Shown here one piece after another: positions 7,571-15,104 of a stretch of DNA of 60,698 bases. How positions within the stretch are numbered: position 1 is the stretch's first letter; every line of letters begins with the position of its first letter. Under the pieces are notes generated by a model. The model worked only from the letters and a program-made list of their open reading frames with translations, did no database searches and was not told where the DNA came from. Made by a program: the position numbers and the translations under genes. This DNA is from Candidatus Binataceae bacterium. GTDB lineage: Bacteria; Desulfobacterota; Binatia; Binatales; Binataceae. The stretch lies in assembly GCA_035500095.1 (NCBI GenBank), contig DATJXN010000147.1, forward strand, positions 1 through 60,698, written 5' to 3'.

Positions 7571-9046
7571 TCATCGCTCTGCCGGAAGTTCGGGATAGGT
7601 CAGGCAGACCATCCTCGGCTCGGTCCAGAACTCGAGGCTGAAGCGTCCGCCCTGGCGGCCGACGCCGCTCTGGCCCGAACCGCCGAACGGCGTGCGCAGA
7701 TCGCGCAGGAAGAAACTGTTGACCCACACCATACCGGTTTTAAGGCGCGAGGCCACGCGCAGCGCGCGTTCGAGGTCGCGCGTCCAGATATACGCGGCGA
7801 GCCCATAGCGCGTCCCGTTGGCCATTGCCGCCGCCTGCTCCTCGTCCTCGAAGCGCTCGATGCTCAGCACCGGGCCGAAGATTTCTTCGCGCACCGCGCG
7901 CGCGTCGGGCGCAAGGCGATCGAGCACGGTCGGCAGGTAGTAGTAGCCGCGGCCCGGACGCTCGGGAATCGCGCCGCCGGCCAGCAACTCGGCGCCGCCG
8001 GCGACCGCCTCCTTGACGAAGGAATCGACGCGGCTTCGATGCGCGGCCGAAATCAGTGGCCCGTATTCGGTGCCCTCGTCGAGCGGGTCGCCGATTTTGA
8101 GCTTGCGCATCTCGTCGAGGACCATCGCGATGAACTCATCGGCGATTTTTCGATCGACGAGCAGCCGCGAACCGGCGACGCACGATTGTCCCTGGCTGCG
8201 GAAAATCGAGCGGGCGACGCCGGCGGCGGTGCGTTTGAAGTCCACGTCGGCGAAAACCAGGTTGGGCGATTTGCCGCCAAGCTCGAGCGTCACCCGCTTT
8301 AGCGACTCGGCCGCCGCCGCCATCACGCGCTTTCCCGTGGCGACGCCGCCCGTGAACGCAACTCCGTCGATGCCGGGATGCGACACCAGTGCAGCGCCCG
8401 CCGCGCCCTGGCCGGGCAGAATGTTGAGCACGCCCGGCGGAAGCCCCGCCTCGATCGCGATTTCGCCGAGGGCGATGGCGGTCAGCGGCGCCAGTTCCGA
8501 GGGCTTGTAGATGCAGGCGTTGCCGGCGGCGAGGCATGGCCCGAGATTCCACGTCCCGAGCATCAGCGGAGAGTTCCACGGGATGATGATGGCGCCGACG
8601 CCGAGCGGCGCCCGCTCGGTGAGGCTCACCAGCTTGAGGTCGGCGCCGAGGAATTTGGCATCACCGTAGCTTGCCTCCTGCGTCCATGCCTCGGCCGCGT
8701 TCGCGAAGAAGCGCAGATTACGCGCGGCGCGTGCGATATCGTGATTGACGCATTCGCTGACCGGCTTGCCGACGTCGCGCGCCTCGAACCTGCCCAACTC
8801 GCGGGCGCGCTTTTCGATGCCCTCCGCCATCCGGCCGATGATTCGGCCGCGCGCCTCGGTGCTCATCTTCGGCCACGGACCATGGTCGGCCGCCTCGCGC
8901 GCCGCGGCCACCGCTCGATCGATATCTTCCGCGCCGGCATCGGCCACCTGGGCAAGCTCGCCTTCCGTTGCCGGCTCGACATCGGTAAAGCGCGCACCAC
9001 TGGCCGCCTCAACGTACCGATTCGCGATGAACAGCTTGGTTTCCAT
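7571..9046 (-). CDS. Aldehyde dehydrogenase, likely hydroxymuconate-semialdehyde type (HpaE-like)
   Basis: A 491-residue NAD(P)-dependent ALDH. It has IIPWNSPLML at the cofactor site, the glycine-rich FTGGVATGKRV, general-base Glu in LELGGKSPN and catalytic Cys in SQGQSCVAG. The last residues with FGGSGQSGVGRQGG are typical of semialdehyde dehydrogenases. I use the ATG at 9046 (METKLFIAN); a GTG at 9082 would add 12 unlikely residues. As first gene of the operon, its natural partner is the ring-fission product of the downstream dioxygenase, as HpaE oxidises 5-carboxymethyl-2-hydroxymuconate semialdehyde. The sequence alone cannot prove that substrate. Confidence 0.85.
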   Translation of the reverse strand: METKLFIANRYVEAASGARFTDVEPATEGELAQVADAGAEDIDRAVAAAREAADHGPWPKMSTEARGRIIGRMAEGIEKRARELGRFEARDVGKPVSECVNHDIARAARNLRFFANAAEAWTQEASYGDAKFLGADLKLVSLTERAPLGVGAIIIPWNSPLMLGTWNLGPCLAAGNACIYKPSELAPLTAIALGEIAIEAGLPPGVLNILPGQGAAGAALVSHPGIDGVAFTGGVATGKRVMAAAAESLKRVTLELGGKSPNLVFADVDFKRTAAGVARSIFRSQGQSCVAGSRLLVDRKIADEFIAMVLDEMRKLKIGDPLDEGTEYGPLISAAHRSRVDSFVKEAVAGGAELLAGGAIPERPGRGYYYLPTVLDRLAPDARAVREEIFGPVLSIERFEDEEQAAAMANGTRYGLAAYIWTRDLERALRVASRLKTGMVWVNSFFLRDLRTPFGGSGQSGVGRQGGRFSLEFWTEPRMVCLTYPELPAER

Positions 9047-9407
9047 CCTGGCTGCCTGGCCTGTCGCAGCGATCCGGCGCACGAAGTGCCGCGAAGGGGT
9101 GAGTCATACCTGAATTTCCTCGAATTTCCCCCGCAAGACAACCAACCGCACCGCCCTCTCATCCGAGGGGAGCCGGCGGCGTTCTACGAATGGAGCAGCC
9201 GCCTTCTCATCAGGAAAAGTCTTTATTTTGATTGAACAATTCCGGATTCGGGCCATTATCTGGTCATAGAAGCTAAAATCTATTCTAAACTGGAACAGAA
9301 AGCTCAGAAAACTTCTTATTTAATATAGACATCTTATAATGTTATATAACGCAACAAAATGATTCGTTTGGACACAGGACCGTGAATTAAGCAAGGAGAA
9401 AGCGGCC
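9047..9407. other. Intergenic region with a marked AT-rich strip
   Basis: No gene is seen. The first part (to about 9220) has normal composition and would hold the promoter of the leftward catabolic operon. From about 9220 to 9370 the base composition falls sharply, with strings such as ttatttaatatagac, unlike anything else in the window. This strip precedes the rightward Kelch gene. Confidence 0.6.
9335..9340 (+). promoter_or_regulatory. Candidate -10 element (TATAAT) upstream of the Kelch gene
   Basis: A perfect sigma70-type TATAAT lies in the AT-rich strip, 68 bp before the ATG at 9408. No clear TTGACA is seen at the right spacing, and AT-rich DNA yields such hexamers by chance, so this is only a candidate. 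Confidence 0.3.
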
Positions 9408-9545
9408 ATGACTCTGCCATCCAGAAATTCGAAACTGTTCAAATCTGAAGCAGTGCGCAGCCTCCTAATCCTGGCTTTCGCCGGATATGCCTTGGTCGCT
9501 GCCGCGTCGGCAAGAGCCGACGCGTGGGAGTGTGGTCTGGGCTGA
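9408..9545 (+). pseudogene. Signal-peptide exon-like fragment of the Kelch protein, out of frame
   Basis: ATG at 9408 follows AAGGAG at 9393-9398 and encodes 45 residues: a Lys/Arg n-region, a hydrophobic core (SLLILAFAGYALVAAA) and a cleavage-like SARADA, then a TGA at 9543. This is a textbook Sec signal peptide. The long Kelch frame begins at 9524 in a different phase and has no secretion signal of its own. A single-base indel near cgtgggagtgtgg would join them. I read this as the real 5' end of the next gene, broken by mutation or sequencing error. Confidence 0.7.
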
Positions 9546-11743
9546 GTGCGAATCCGTTCTCGGTGGAATTTGGCAAGGAGGCAGTGGGCGGCACGAGCGC
9601 CGCAAAGCCAGTGACCATCACCAATCGAAGCGACAGGGTCCGCACGATCGTACGAGTGCGTACGACCGCCGGCTTTGGCGAGAGTAACACCTGCGCGGTC
9701 CTGAAACCGCGTGCAAGCTGCAAAGTTGAGGTCACCTTCAGTCCAACCATGAAAGGCGAAAGGATCGGAGCCTTGATCGTTCGGGTGGCCGACCGCGATG
9801 ATGATTCAGGCACGTTTGTATTGCTCACTGGAATAGGTACCGCCTCGGCTGGGGTGACGATATCGGGTACGGCGATGCAGGGCGGGGCAACGAGCGGGGC
9901 AACCGTAAGCCTCTATGCAGTTAGCACCAGCGACGGATCGAACAGCGGCGCAGCGCTGGCGACCACGACCAGCGACGGCAGCGGCAACTTCACCCTCAAA
10001 CTCGCAAGTGTTCCTTCGGGGCCGGTGAGATTGACCGCGACGGGCGGTTCCTTCGCGAGCGAAATGAACGGCGCAACCATCAACCCATCGGGCAGCATTT
10101 CGGTTCTGCTCTCCGGTGTGACCGCGAACCAATCCGGGATCTCGATCAACCCTCTCACCGAATTCGTAAACTCGCTTGCTCTGGCAAAGCTTAATGGCGG
10201 TTCATCGCCCACACTGGCGGATGCGCTCGCCTCGGCGACGAGTGCAATCGAGGGGGACTATGGACTCAAAAGCGATCCGGCGACCCTGACTCCGAACTTC
10301 ACGGTTGCTGGCGTCGGCAGCGACGCTGGGAACTTCGCGCTTGCGCTGGGCGCCTTGATCAACGAAGACCAGGCGCTGTGTTCAGCCGCACCGGGCGGAT
10401 TGGTTACTGCACTGTCGGCGGACATAGCGGACGGAGTCTTCGACGGGTCTGCTGCAGGCACGCCTGTGCCTTATTGCGGCGGGAGTCTGGCGGCGCTTGC
10501 GGGAACCAGCGACTTCCAGGATGCGCTGGCGGGACTCCAGCAACTGCAACTGCTGACCGTCGGCTTCGGCTTCGGCGGCAGCTACGGCCCAGCCGGGAAC
10601 GTGCTGATCAATCAGGTTCCTCCGGTCGCCCCTGACCTGCTCACCGCGGCCTTCGCCACCATTGATAGCGCCATAAGCCTGGCCGCGCCGGTCCCGGTGA
10701 ACCAATTCGCCACGGCGAATCTGCCCACGATGGTCACGGCCCGCGAATATCACACGGCCACACTCCTCGCTAACGGCAAAGTGCTGTTCGCCGGGGGCGA
10801 GGATAGCAGCGCCGACATATTGAATACTGCTGAACTCTACGATCCGGCGGCGAATTCGTTCACCGCTGTTCTTTCCACGATGAGCTTCGCACGCGAATTC
10901 GCGACCGCCACGCTATTGCCCAACGGTAAGGTGTTGATAGCCGGCGGCCTCGGGCCACACGGCGACGTGTCCGCCGCCGATATCTACGATCCCGTGGCGA
11001 ACTCTTTCAGCGCCGGGCCAGCGATGGTTTACCCGCGCGACAGCGCGAGCGCGGTGCTGCTGCCCAATGGCAAGGTGCTGATCGCGGGCGGATTCTCCGG
11101 CGGCAACGTTCAGAGCACCGCCGAGCTCTACGATCCGGTGGCCAATTCTTTTACCGCCGTGCCGCTCGGCATGACCGAGGCCCGTTATCTCCCGACCATC
11201 ACGCTGCTCACCAGCGGCCAGGTGCTGATTACGGGCGGCTCCAACTTCAGCGGCATCCTGAGCAGCACCGACATCTACAATCCGTTGACCAACTCGTTCT
11301 CCGCAGGCCCGGCGCTGAACGCCGAGCGCGAGTCGGCGACCGCGGCGCTGCTGCCCAACGGAAAAGTGTTGATCGCGGGCGGCGACGACAACGACGGCTA
11401 CCCAACGACGACCGAACTCTACGATCCGGCGGCCAACTCGTTTGCCGTCGGACCGGCGATGAACATGGGGCGCGAAGAAACCGCGAATGCGATACTGCTG
11501 CCGAATGGCAAAGTGCTCATCGCCGGCGGATGGCTCTTCGGCTCCGGCGGTTCCGGCGTTCTGGCCAGCACGGAGCTCTACGATCCTGTGAGCAATACGT
11601 TCGCCGCGGCTGCGTCCACGGCGTCCATGAGTTCTCCGCGTGAGTACCCCACTGCGACGCTGCTGCCTAACGGTATAGTGCTGATCGCCGGGGGCGACGA
11701 CGGAGACAACAACCTGACCAACGGCGACCTCTATAAGCCGTAA
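9524..11743 (+). CDS. Secreted Kelch-repeat protein with N-terminal ASH-like domain (5' end frameshifted)
   Basis: The 739-residue frame begins at a GTG with no good Shine-Dalgarno; its natural start is the signal peptide at 9408. Residues about 8-115 look like an ASH/immunoglobulin-type beta domain (NPFSVEFG, TCAVLKPRASCKVEVTFSP). Next is a segment with carboxypeptidase-regulatory style SGATVSLYAV and GNFTLKLASVPSG, then an Ala-rich linker. From about residue 405, seven Kelch-type repeats follow, each with [A/E]R...ATLLPNGKVLIAGG and ELYDP..NSF, predicting a seven-bladed propeller. Such proteins bind ligands or polysaccharides outside the cell; the target is unknown. G+C is visibly lower than in neighbours, and a terminator follows. 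Confidence 0.8.
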   Translation: MGVWSGLSANPFSVEFGKEAVGGTSAAKPVTITNRSDRVRTIVRVRTTAGFGESNTCAVLKPRASCKVEVTFSPTMKGERIGALIVRVADRDDDSGTFVLLTGIGTASAGVTISGTAMQGGATSGATVSLYAVSTSDGSNSGAALATTTSDGSGNFTLKLASVPSGPVRLTATGGSFASEMNGATINPSGSISVLLSGVTANQSGISINPLTEFVNSLALAKLNGGSSPTLADALASATSAIEGDYGLKSDPATLTPNFTVAGVGSDAGNFALALGALINEDQALCSAAPGGLVTALSADIADGVFDGSAAGTPVPYCGGSLAALAGTSDFQDALAGLQQLQLLTVGFGFGGSYGPAGNVLINQVPPVAPDLLTAAFATIDSAISLAAPVPVNQFATANLPTMVTAREYHTATLLANGKVLFAGGEDSSADILNTAELYDPAANSFTAVLSTMSFAREFATATLLPNGKVLIAGGLGPHGDVSAADIYDPVANSFSAGPAMVYPRDSASAVLLPNGKVLIAGGFSGGNVQSTAELYDPVANSFTAVPLGMTEARYLPTITLLTSGQVLITGGSNFSGILSSTDIYNPLTNSFSAGPALNAERESATAALLPNGKVLIAGGDDNDGYPTTTELYDPAANSFAVGPAMNMGREETANAILLPNGKVLIAGGWLFGSGGSGVLASTELYDPVSNTFAAAASTASMSSPREYPTATLLPNGIVLIAGGDDGDNNLTNGDLYKP

Positions 11744-11786
11744 GACGCGCCCGGAATCCGCCGCGCGCGCTCCAACCCTCAAGTCA

Positions 11787-11828
11787 GCCGGACGGCTGTA
11801 AAAGCAGCAGCCGTCCGGCCGTTTCTTT
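11787..11828 (+). terminator. Intrinsic terminator after the Kelch gene
   Basis: A perfect 12-bp stem, gccggacggctg (11787-11798) with cagccgtccggc (11808-11819), has a 9-nt loop and is followed by cgtttcttt. It lies 44 bp past the Kelch stop and before the next rightward gene. Confidence 0.8.
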
Positions 11829-11885
11829 GTCCTCCAGACCCTCTCCTTGACCGGTCAGCGGCGCGGCCATAACGTTAGAGCCGCG

Positions 11886-12533
11886 ATGGCCGAGTTGCCG
11901 GACATCATTCCGATCTTTCCGCTGCCCAATTTCGTGCTGTTTCCCGGCGTGACGGTGCCGCTGCACATTTTCGAGCCGCGCTATCGCGAGATGGTCGCCG
12001 ACGTCGCCGGCGATCACGGAATTGTCGGGATGATAATGCTCAAGGGTGACTGGGAGCGCGACTACTACGCCTATCCCGATATCTTCACCATCGGATGCGC
12101 CGGCCGTATCGCCTCGTTGGAAAAGCTTGCCGACGGTCGCTACAACCTCCAGCTGGAAGGAATCAGCGAATTTCAGATCGGACGCGAAATCCGCTCACAC
12201 TCATACCGCAAGGCTGAAGTCCGATGGTGTCCGTCGGGCCGCAGATTGCTGGGCATGGAGCCCTCCGAGATGAACTCGCTGCGCGACCTGCTGGTCGGAT
12301 TTCTCGGCGAGACTGCCGACACGGCCTGGCGCGGATTGGTCGACGAGCAAGGCCTGCGCGACGCCGACCTGATCAATTTCCTGTGCTTTCATCTCGACGT
12401 CACGCCGCTTGAGAAGCAGACTCTGCTCGAGGCCCTGGAAGATCGTCTCGCCTGCCTGTTCGACGTGCTCACCTTCAAGATAGAAGAGCGCAAACTCGGC
12501 CCGGGTCCGCGCGGAAGCGGTTCGGTCAATTAG
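11886..12533 (+). CDS. Stand-alone Lon N-terminal (LON substrate-binding) domain protein
   Basis: A 215-residue protein resembling only the N-terminal domain of Lon protease: IIPIFPLPNFVLFPG, PLHIFEPRYREMV, then the strand-rich LQLEGISEF region. The C-terminal half is helical (LLEALEDRLACLFDVLTFK). There is no AAA+ or protease domain. Such PUA-like proteins (YcgL/COG2802 type) are common in bacteria, with unclear roles, perhaps in protein quality control. The start ATG at 11886 (MAELPDII) fits the family; the longer frame to 11847 does not. It follows the Kelch terminator and so has its own promoter. Confidence 0.85.
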   Translation: MAELPDIIPIFPLPNFVLFPGVTVPLHIFEPRYREMVADVAGDHGIVGMIMLKGDWERDYYAYPDIFTIGCAGRIASLEKLADGRYNLQLEGISEFQIGREIRSHSYRKAEVRWCPSGRRLLGMEPSEMNSLRDLLVGFLGETADTAWRGLVDEQGLRDADLINFLCFHLDVTPLEKQTLLEALEDRLACLFDVLTFKIEERKLGPGPRGSGSVN

Positions 12534-12907
12534 CACCTATAGTACTTAAGTCGTGGTGCGGTGATCGCTCCCCCGAGGGCGAGGTCCGAGTTTCTCGTGC
12601 AGATGTCCAATTAATTAAGTAGCGCCTGTCCGTTTTTTTCCAGGCCCGAAGTCCCAAAATTCCCCAGCTGGCTCGCAAACGGACACGGGGAAGCGGCGCC
12701 TGTTTCCGTGTGAGTCAGCAGACCCACCATCAATGCCCAATGAAGTGGGCATCTAACGGCGCCTTGGCCCGCACTTGTACGTTCGACGGGGCTTCGTCAT
12801 TTCTCGGCACAACCGTTGCTCATCCAAAATGCAAGGAACGGCAAGATCGTCCGATAGCGCGGAAACGGACAAGGGATTCAAAATTGGAAGGTAGTGCGAT
12901 CGCAGGA
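12534..12907. other. Intergenic region with repeated aaacggaca boxes
   Basis: No gene is supported. The region contains tgtccgttt at 12627-12635 and its reverse complement aaacggaca at 12677-12685, plus a third aaacggaca at 12863-12871. The open frame reading through from 12710 has no protein-like features before the ATG at 12908. Confidence 0.5.
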
Positions 12908-13522
12908 ATGATGGTTCCGGACGTTTTGACTCCGGGCCAGTATTACGACGGCGTCCGCGCCGATGATGCTTCCGTCCGTCCGATCAAGCGTCTTATGCTG
13001 GCGGTGCTCGAAGACGCGATGCGCTGCTACCAGACTTACGCCAACTCACGCGGCCGCGCGCATCGCAGGCTGTTTATCGAGGCCGAGGCCTGGCTGATGG
13101 ATCGCCGGGCCGACAGCGTGTTCTCTTTCGCGACCGTTTGCGAGACTCTTGGAATCGATCCGACGTACCTGCGCGAGGGGCTGCGGCGATGGCGCCTGCA
13201 GTTACTCGACGGGATGAACCCGCGGCGTTTGGCTCGCCGTTCGCCAGTGACCCGTCCGGGCCGCATCAGTGCGCCGCTCAGGCGGCGGCGGCGCGGCAAG
13301 GCTTCCCAGGCGTCCCTCGAAAATCAGGGTCTTGCGGCCGCCGTCAACTTTGAGGGCGACAGCCTCGGCAGCGGGGCCGTCCATCGGGTCGGCGGTCTTG
13401 CGCACGGCGAGCCCGCCTACGATGCCGTTACCGATGATCGGGGCGTCCAAAGCGTTGACGAAGTCGCGCTCGACGCCGAAGTCGGCGCTTCGGCGCCGAT
13501 GCAGGAAGCTGCCCTCGGATAG
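12908..13522 (+). CDS. Uncharacterised short helical protein with unusual C-terminal extension
   Basis: The first 110 or so residues (starting MMVPDVLTPGQYYDG) are compact and helical, with RPIKRLMLAVLEDAMRCYQT, RRLFIEAEAWLMDR and a helix-turn-helix-like FATVCETLGIDPTYLREGLR. From memory this resembles a family of roughly 100-residue unknown proteins in high-GC soil deltaproteobacteria, which normally ends just after this segment. Here the frame runs on for about 95 Arg- then Gly/Ala-rich residues that look like the shadow of coding sequence on the other strand (see 13300-13560). The double ATG at 12908 follows GCAGGA. A DNA-binding role is possible but not shown. Confidence 0.5.
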   Translation: MMVPDVLTPGQYYDGVRADDASVRPIKRLMLAVLEDAMRCYQTYANSRGRAHRRLFIEAEAWLMDRRADSVFSFATVCETLGIDPTYLREGLRRWRLQLLDGMNPRRLARRSPVTRPGRISAPLRRRRRGKASQASLENQGLAAAVNFEGDSLGSGAVHRVGGLAHGEPAYDAVTDDRGVQSVDEVALDAEVGASAPMQEAALG

Positions 13523-13560
13523 TCCCGCTCGGGGTCGCGGGCGGCGAAGGTCTTCCCTAT
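13300..13560 (-). pseudogene. Possible decayed minus-strand gene under the 3' half of the preceding frame
   Basis: Read on the minus strand, this stretch gives protein-like text: GKTFAARDPERDYP in one frame (about 13500-13550), then after a one-base phase change GSFLHRRRSADFGVERDF and DAPIIGNGIVGGLAV, running to LKVDGGRKTLIFEGRLG near 13303. The opposite-strand reading is typical antisense text. No start codon or Shine-Dalgarno was found, the family is not recognised, and the phase change suggests decay. Low confidence. Confidence 0.25.
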
Positions 13561-13585
13561 CTCACGCCTCGCGCGTAGGTGGTTT

Positions 13586-14590
13586 TTACGAAGCCTGCCA
13601 CTTGATACGCCCGTTTTCCTCGATTCGGCGCGCGCGGCCTTCAGAGCGCGAATACTCCATATGCGCGAGGGTCTCGAACGTCGCTGCCATCACGTGGAAG
13701 ATCGGCCGGTCCTCCTCGCCGAAAATCTCTTGCGCGACCTCGAAGGCGGTGAGCGGCGTGCGCCGTACCAGGTCGAGCATTTCGGCTTCGCGGTAGCGAT
13801 GGTGCTCGATTAGCTGGTTGGCCCGATGGCGATGGTCCTGGTAAACCGCGCCGTGCGCGGGCAGCACCAGCTCGACCTCGAAATTCTGCACCTTGCGCTG
13901 CGAATCGATAAAATCGCTCAGCGGATTGCTCGGTCCCGAGGGATAAATGCCGACGTGCGGGGTGATGCGCGGCAGCAGATGGTCGCCGACGATCATCACC
14001 TTCTCCTTGCGCAGATAGATCACGCTGTGACCCGGGGCGTGGCCGGGCGTCCAGATGATCTCGAAACGCCGCTCGCCCACCGCAATCACGTCGCCGTCGT
14101 GCAGGAACGCGTCGGGCTGCGGGACCGGATTGTACTGATCGGTGCCCATCCACGCAGGCCGCATCCCTTCGATCGGATAGCGATCGATCGGAAAGCCGTG
14201 GCCGGTGAAAAATGCAAAGACCTCAGGATTGGACGAAGGCGCCGGCAGGTTGAGCATCCGGTTGACCCGCTCGACCTCGAGGTCGTGCAGGTAGGTGCGC
14301 GCGTGGCTCACCCCCTTGATCGTCCGCGAGGCGCCGAAATGATCGATGTGATGATGAGTGCCGAGGAGGACGGTGAGATCTTCGAGCCGGGTTCCAGCCT
14401 GCTTAAACGCGTCCTCGAGCGTGCCCACGCTGTCGGGGGTGTTCATCCCGGTATCGACGAGCGTCCATTGACCGCCGCCGCAGTCGATTAGATAGACGTT
14501 GACGATCGTCGGCCGCATCGGCAGCGGTAGAAAGATTTCGTAGATTCCGCGCTGGACCTCTGCGATCTTGGCTGTGGTTTTGGCTGGCAT
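13586..14590 (-). CDS. MBL-fold metallo-hydrolase (glyoxalase II-like)
   Basis: A 334-residue metallo-beta-lactamase-fold hydrolase. The metal motif is THHHIDHFG (family HxHxDH), the third ligand is in TPGHAPGHSV, the bridging Asp in IVGDHLLPRI, and a last His in VLPAHGAVY. A helical C-terminal extension of about 80 residues (EHHRYREAEMLDLVRR, AFEVAQEIFGE) is of the type seen in thioesterase-like and LACTB2-like members. The ATG at 14590 (MPAKTT) is preferred to the GTG five codons upstream. The substrate is unknown; it stands alone between a convergent gene and dodecin. Confidence 0.85.
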   Translation of the reverse strand: MPAKTTAKIAEVQRGIYEIFLPLPMRPTIVNVYLIDCGGGQWTLVDTGMNTPDSVGTLEDAFKQAGTRLEDLTVLLGTHHHIDHFGASRTIKGVSHARTYLHDLEVERVNRMLNLPAPSSNPEVFAFFTGHGFPIDRYPIEGMRPAWMGTDQYNPVPQPDAFLHDGDVIAVGERRFEIIWTPGHAPGHSVIYLRKEKVMIVGDHLLPRITPHVGIYPSGPSNPLSDFIDSQRKVQNFEVELVLPAHGAVYQDHRHRANQLIEHHRYREAEMLDLVRRTPLTAFEVAQEIFGEEDRPIFHVMAATFETLAHMEYSRSEGRARRIEENGRIKWQAS

Positions 14591-14767
14591 CACTTGAAGG
14601 CTCACTGGGCGGCCCTTGCGCGTGGCCGCATCAAGCGTCGGCCCGCGGCCGCCCGGCCATAGCCCGGCGCCCTGTCGAATCCCGCCCGCGTCTTACGCGC
14701 CGGCAAAATCGCCGATCGCAGAGCCGGAGGCGCCGGGAATCATTAGACCCATTAAACGGTTAGCTGC

Positions 14768-14980
14768 CTATTCGTGGAGTTGTTCCTTTACCTGGAAAGT
14801 GAGTTTTACCGTGACCTTCCATCGCGACACCTTGTTGTGCGCGATCTCGGCGGCGACGTTGGTTACCTGCGCGGTGTGGACGCCGGAGATCGTCACTGCG
14901 GCCCGCGCCACCGCCAGTTCCACCGCGTGCTCGATCGATTCGGTCGAGCTGCCGGTCAGCTCGATAGTCTTTTCAACCAT
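14768..14980 (-). CDS. Dodecin-family flavin-binding protein
   Basis: A 70-residue protein (MVEKTIELTGSSTESIEHAV...) with the beta-alpha-beta-beta pattern of dodecin: VEKTIELTGSS strand, an amphipathic helix rich in Ala, then HTAQVTNVAAEI and KWKV-type strands ending KVTVKLTFQVKE. Dodecins form hollow dodecamers that store flavins or CoA. The frame extends upstream to 15091, but the added 37 residues are unlike the family, so I use the ATG at 14980. The usual flavin-stacking Trp position cannot be assigned with certainty; one Trp lies in SRWKVTV. Confidence 0.8.
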   Translation of the reverse strand: MVEKTIELTGSSTESIEHAVELAVARAAVTISGVHTAQVTNVAAEIAHNKVSRWKVTVKLTFQVKEQLHE

Positions 14981-15104
14981 GGCGATTTCCGATCCTCGGC
15001 CGCCGCGCACGGCAATTTGACGCGCGCGCACGCGCGGCGTTAGGGTTGAGCCCTGCGCGCTCATTACGTCACACAGGAAACGCAAAGACAAGGCAGAATC
15101 CTCT

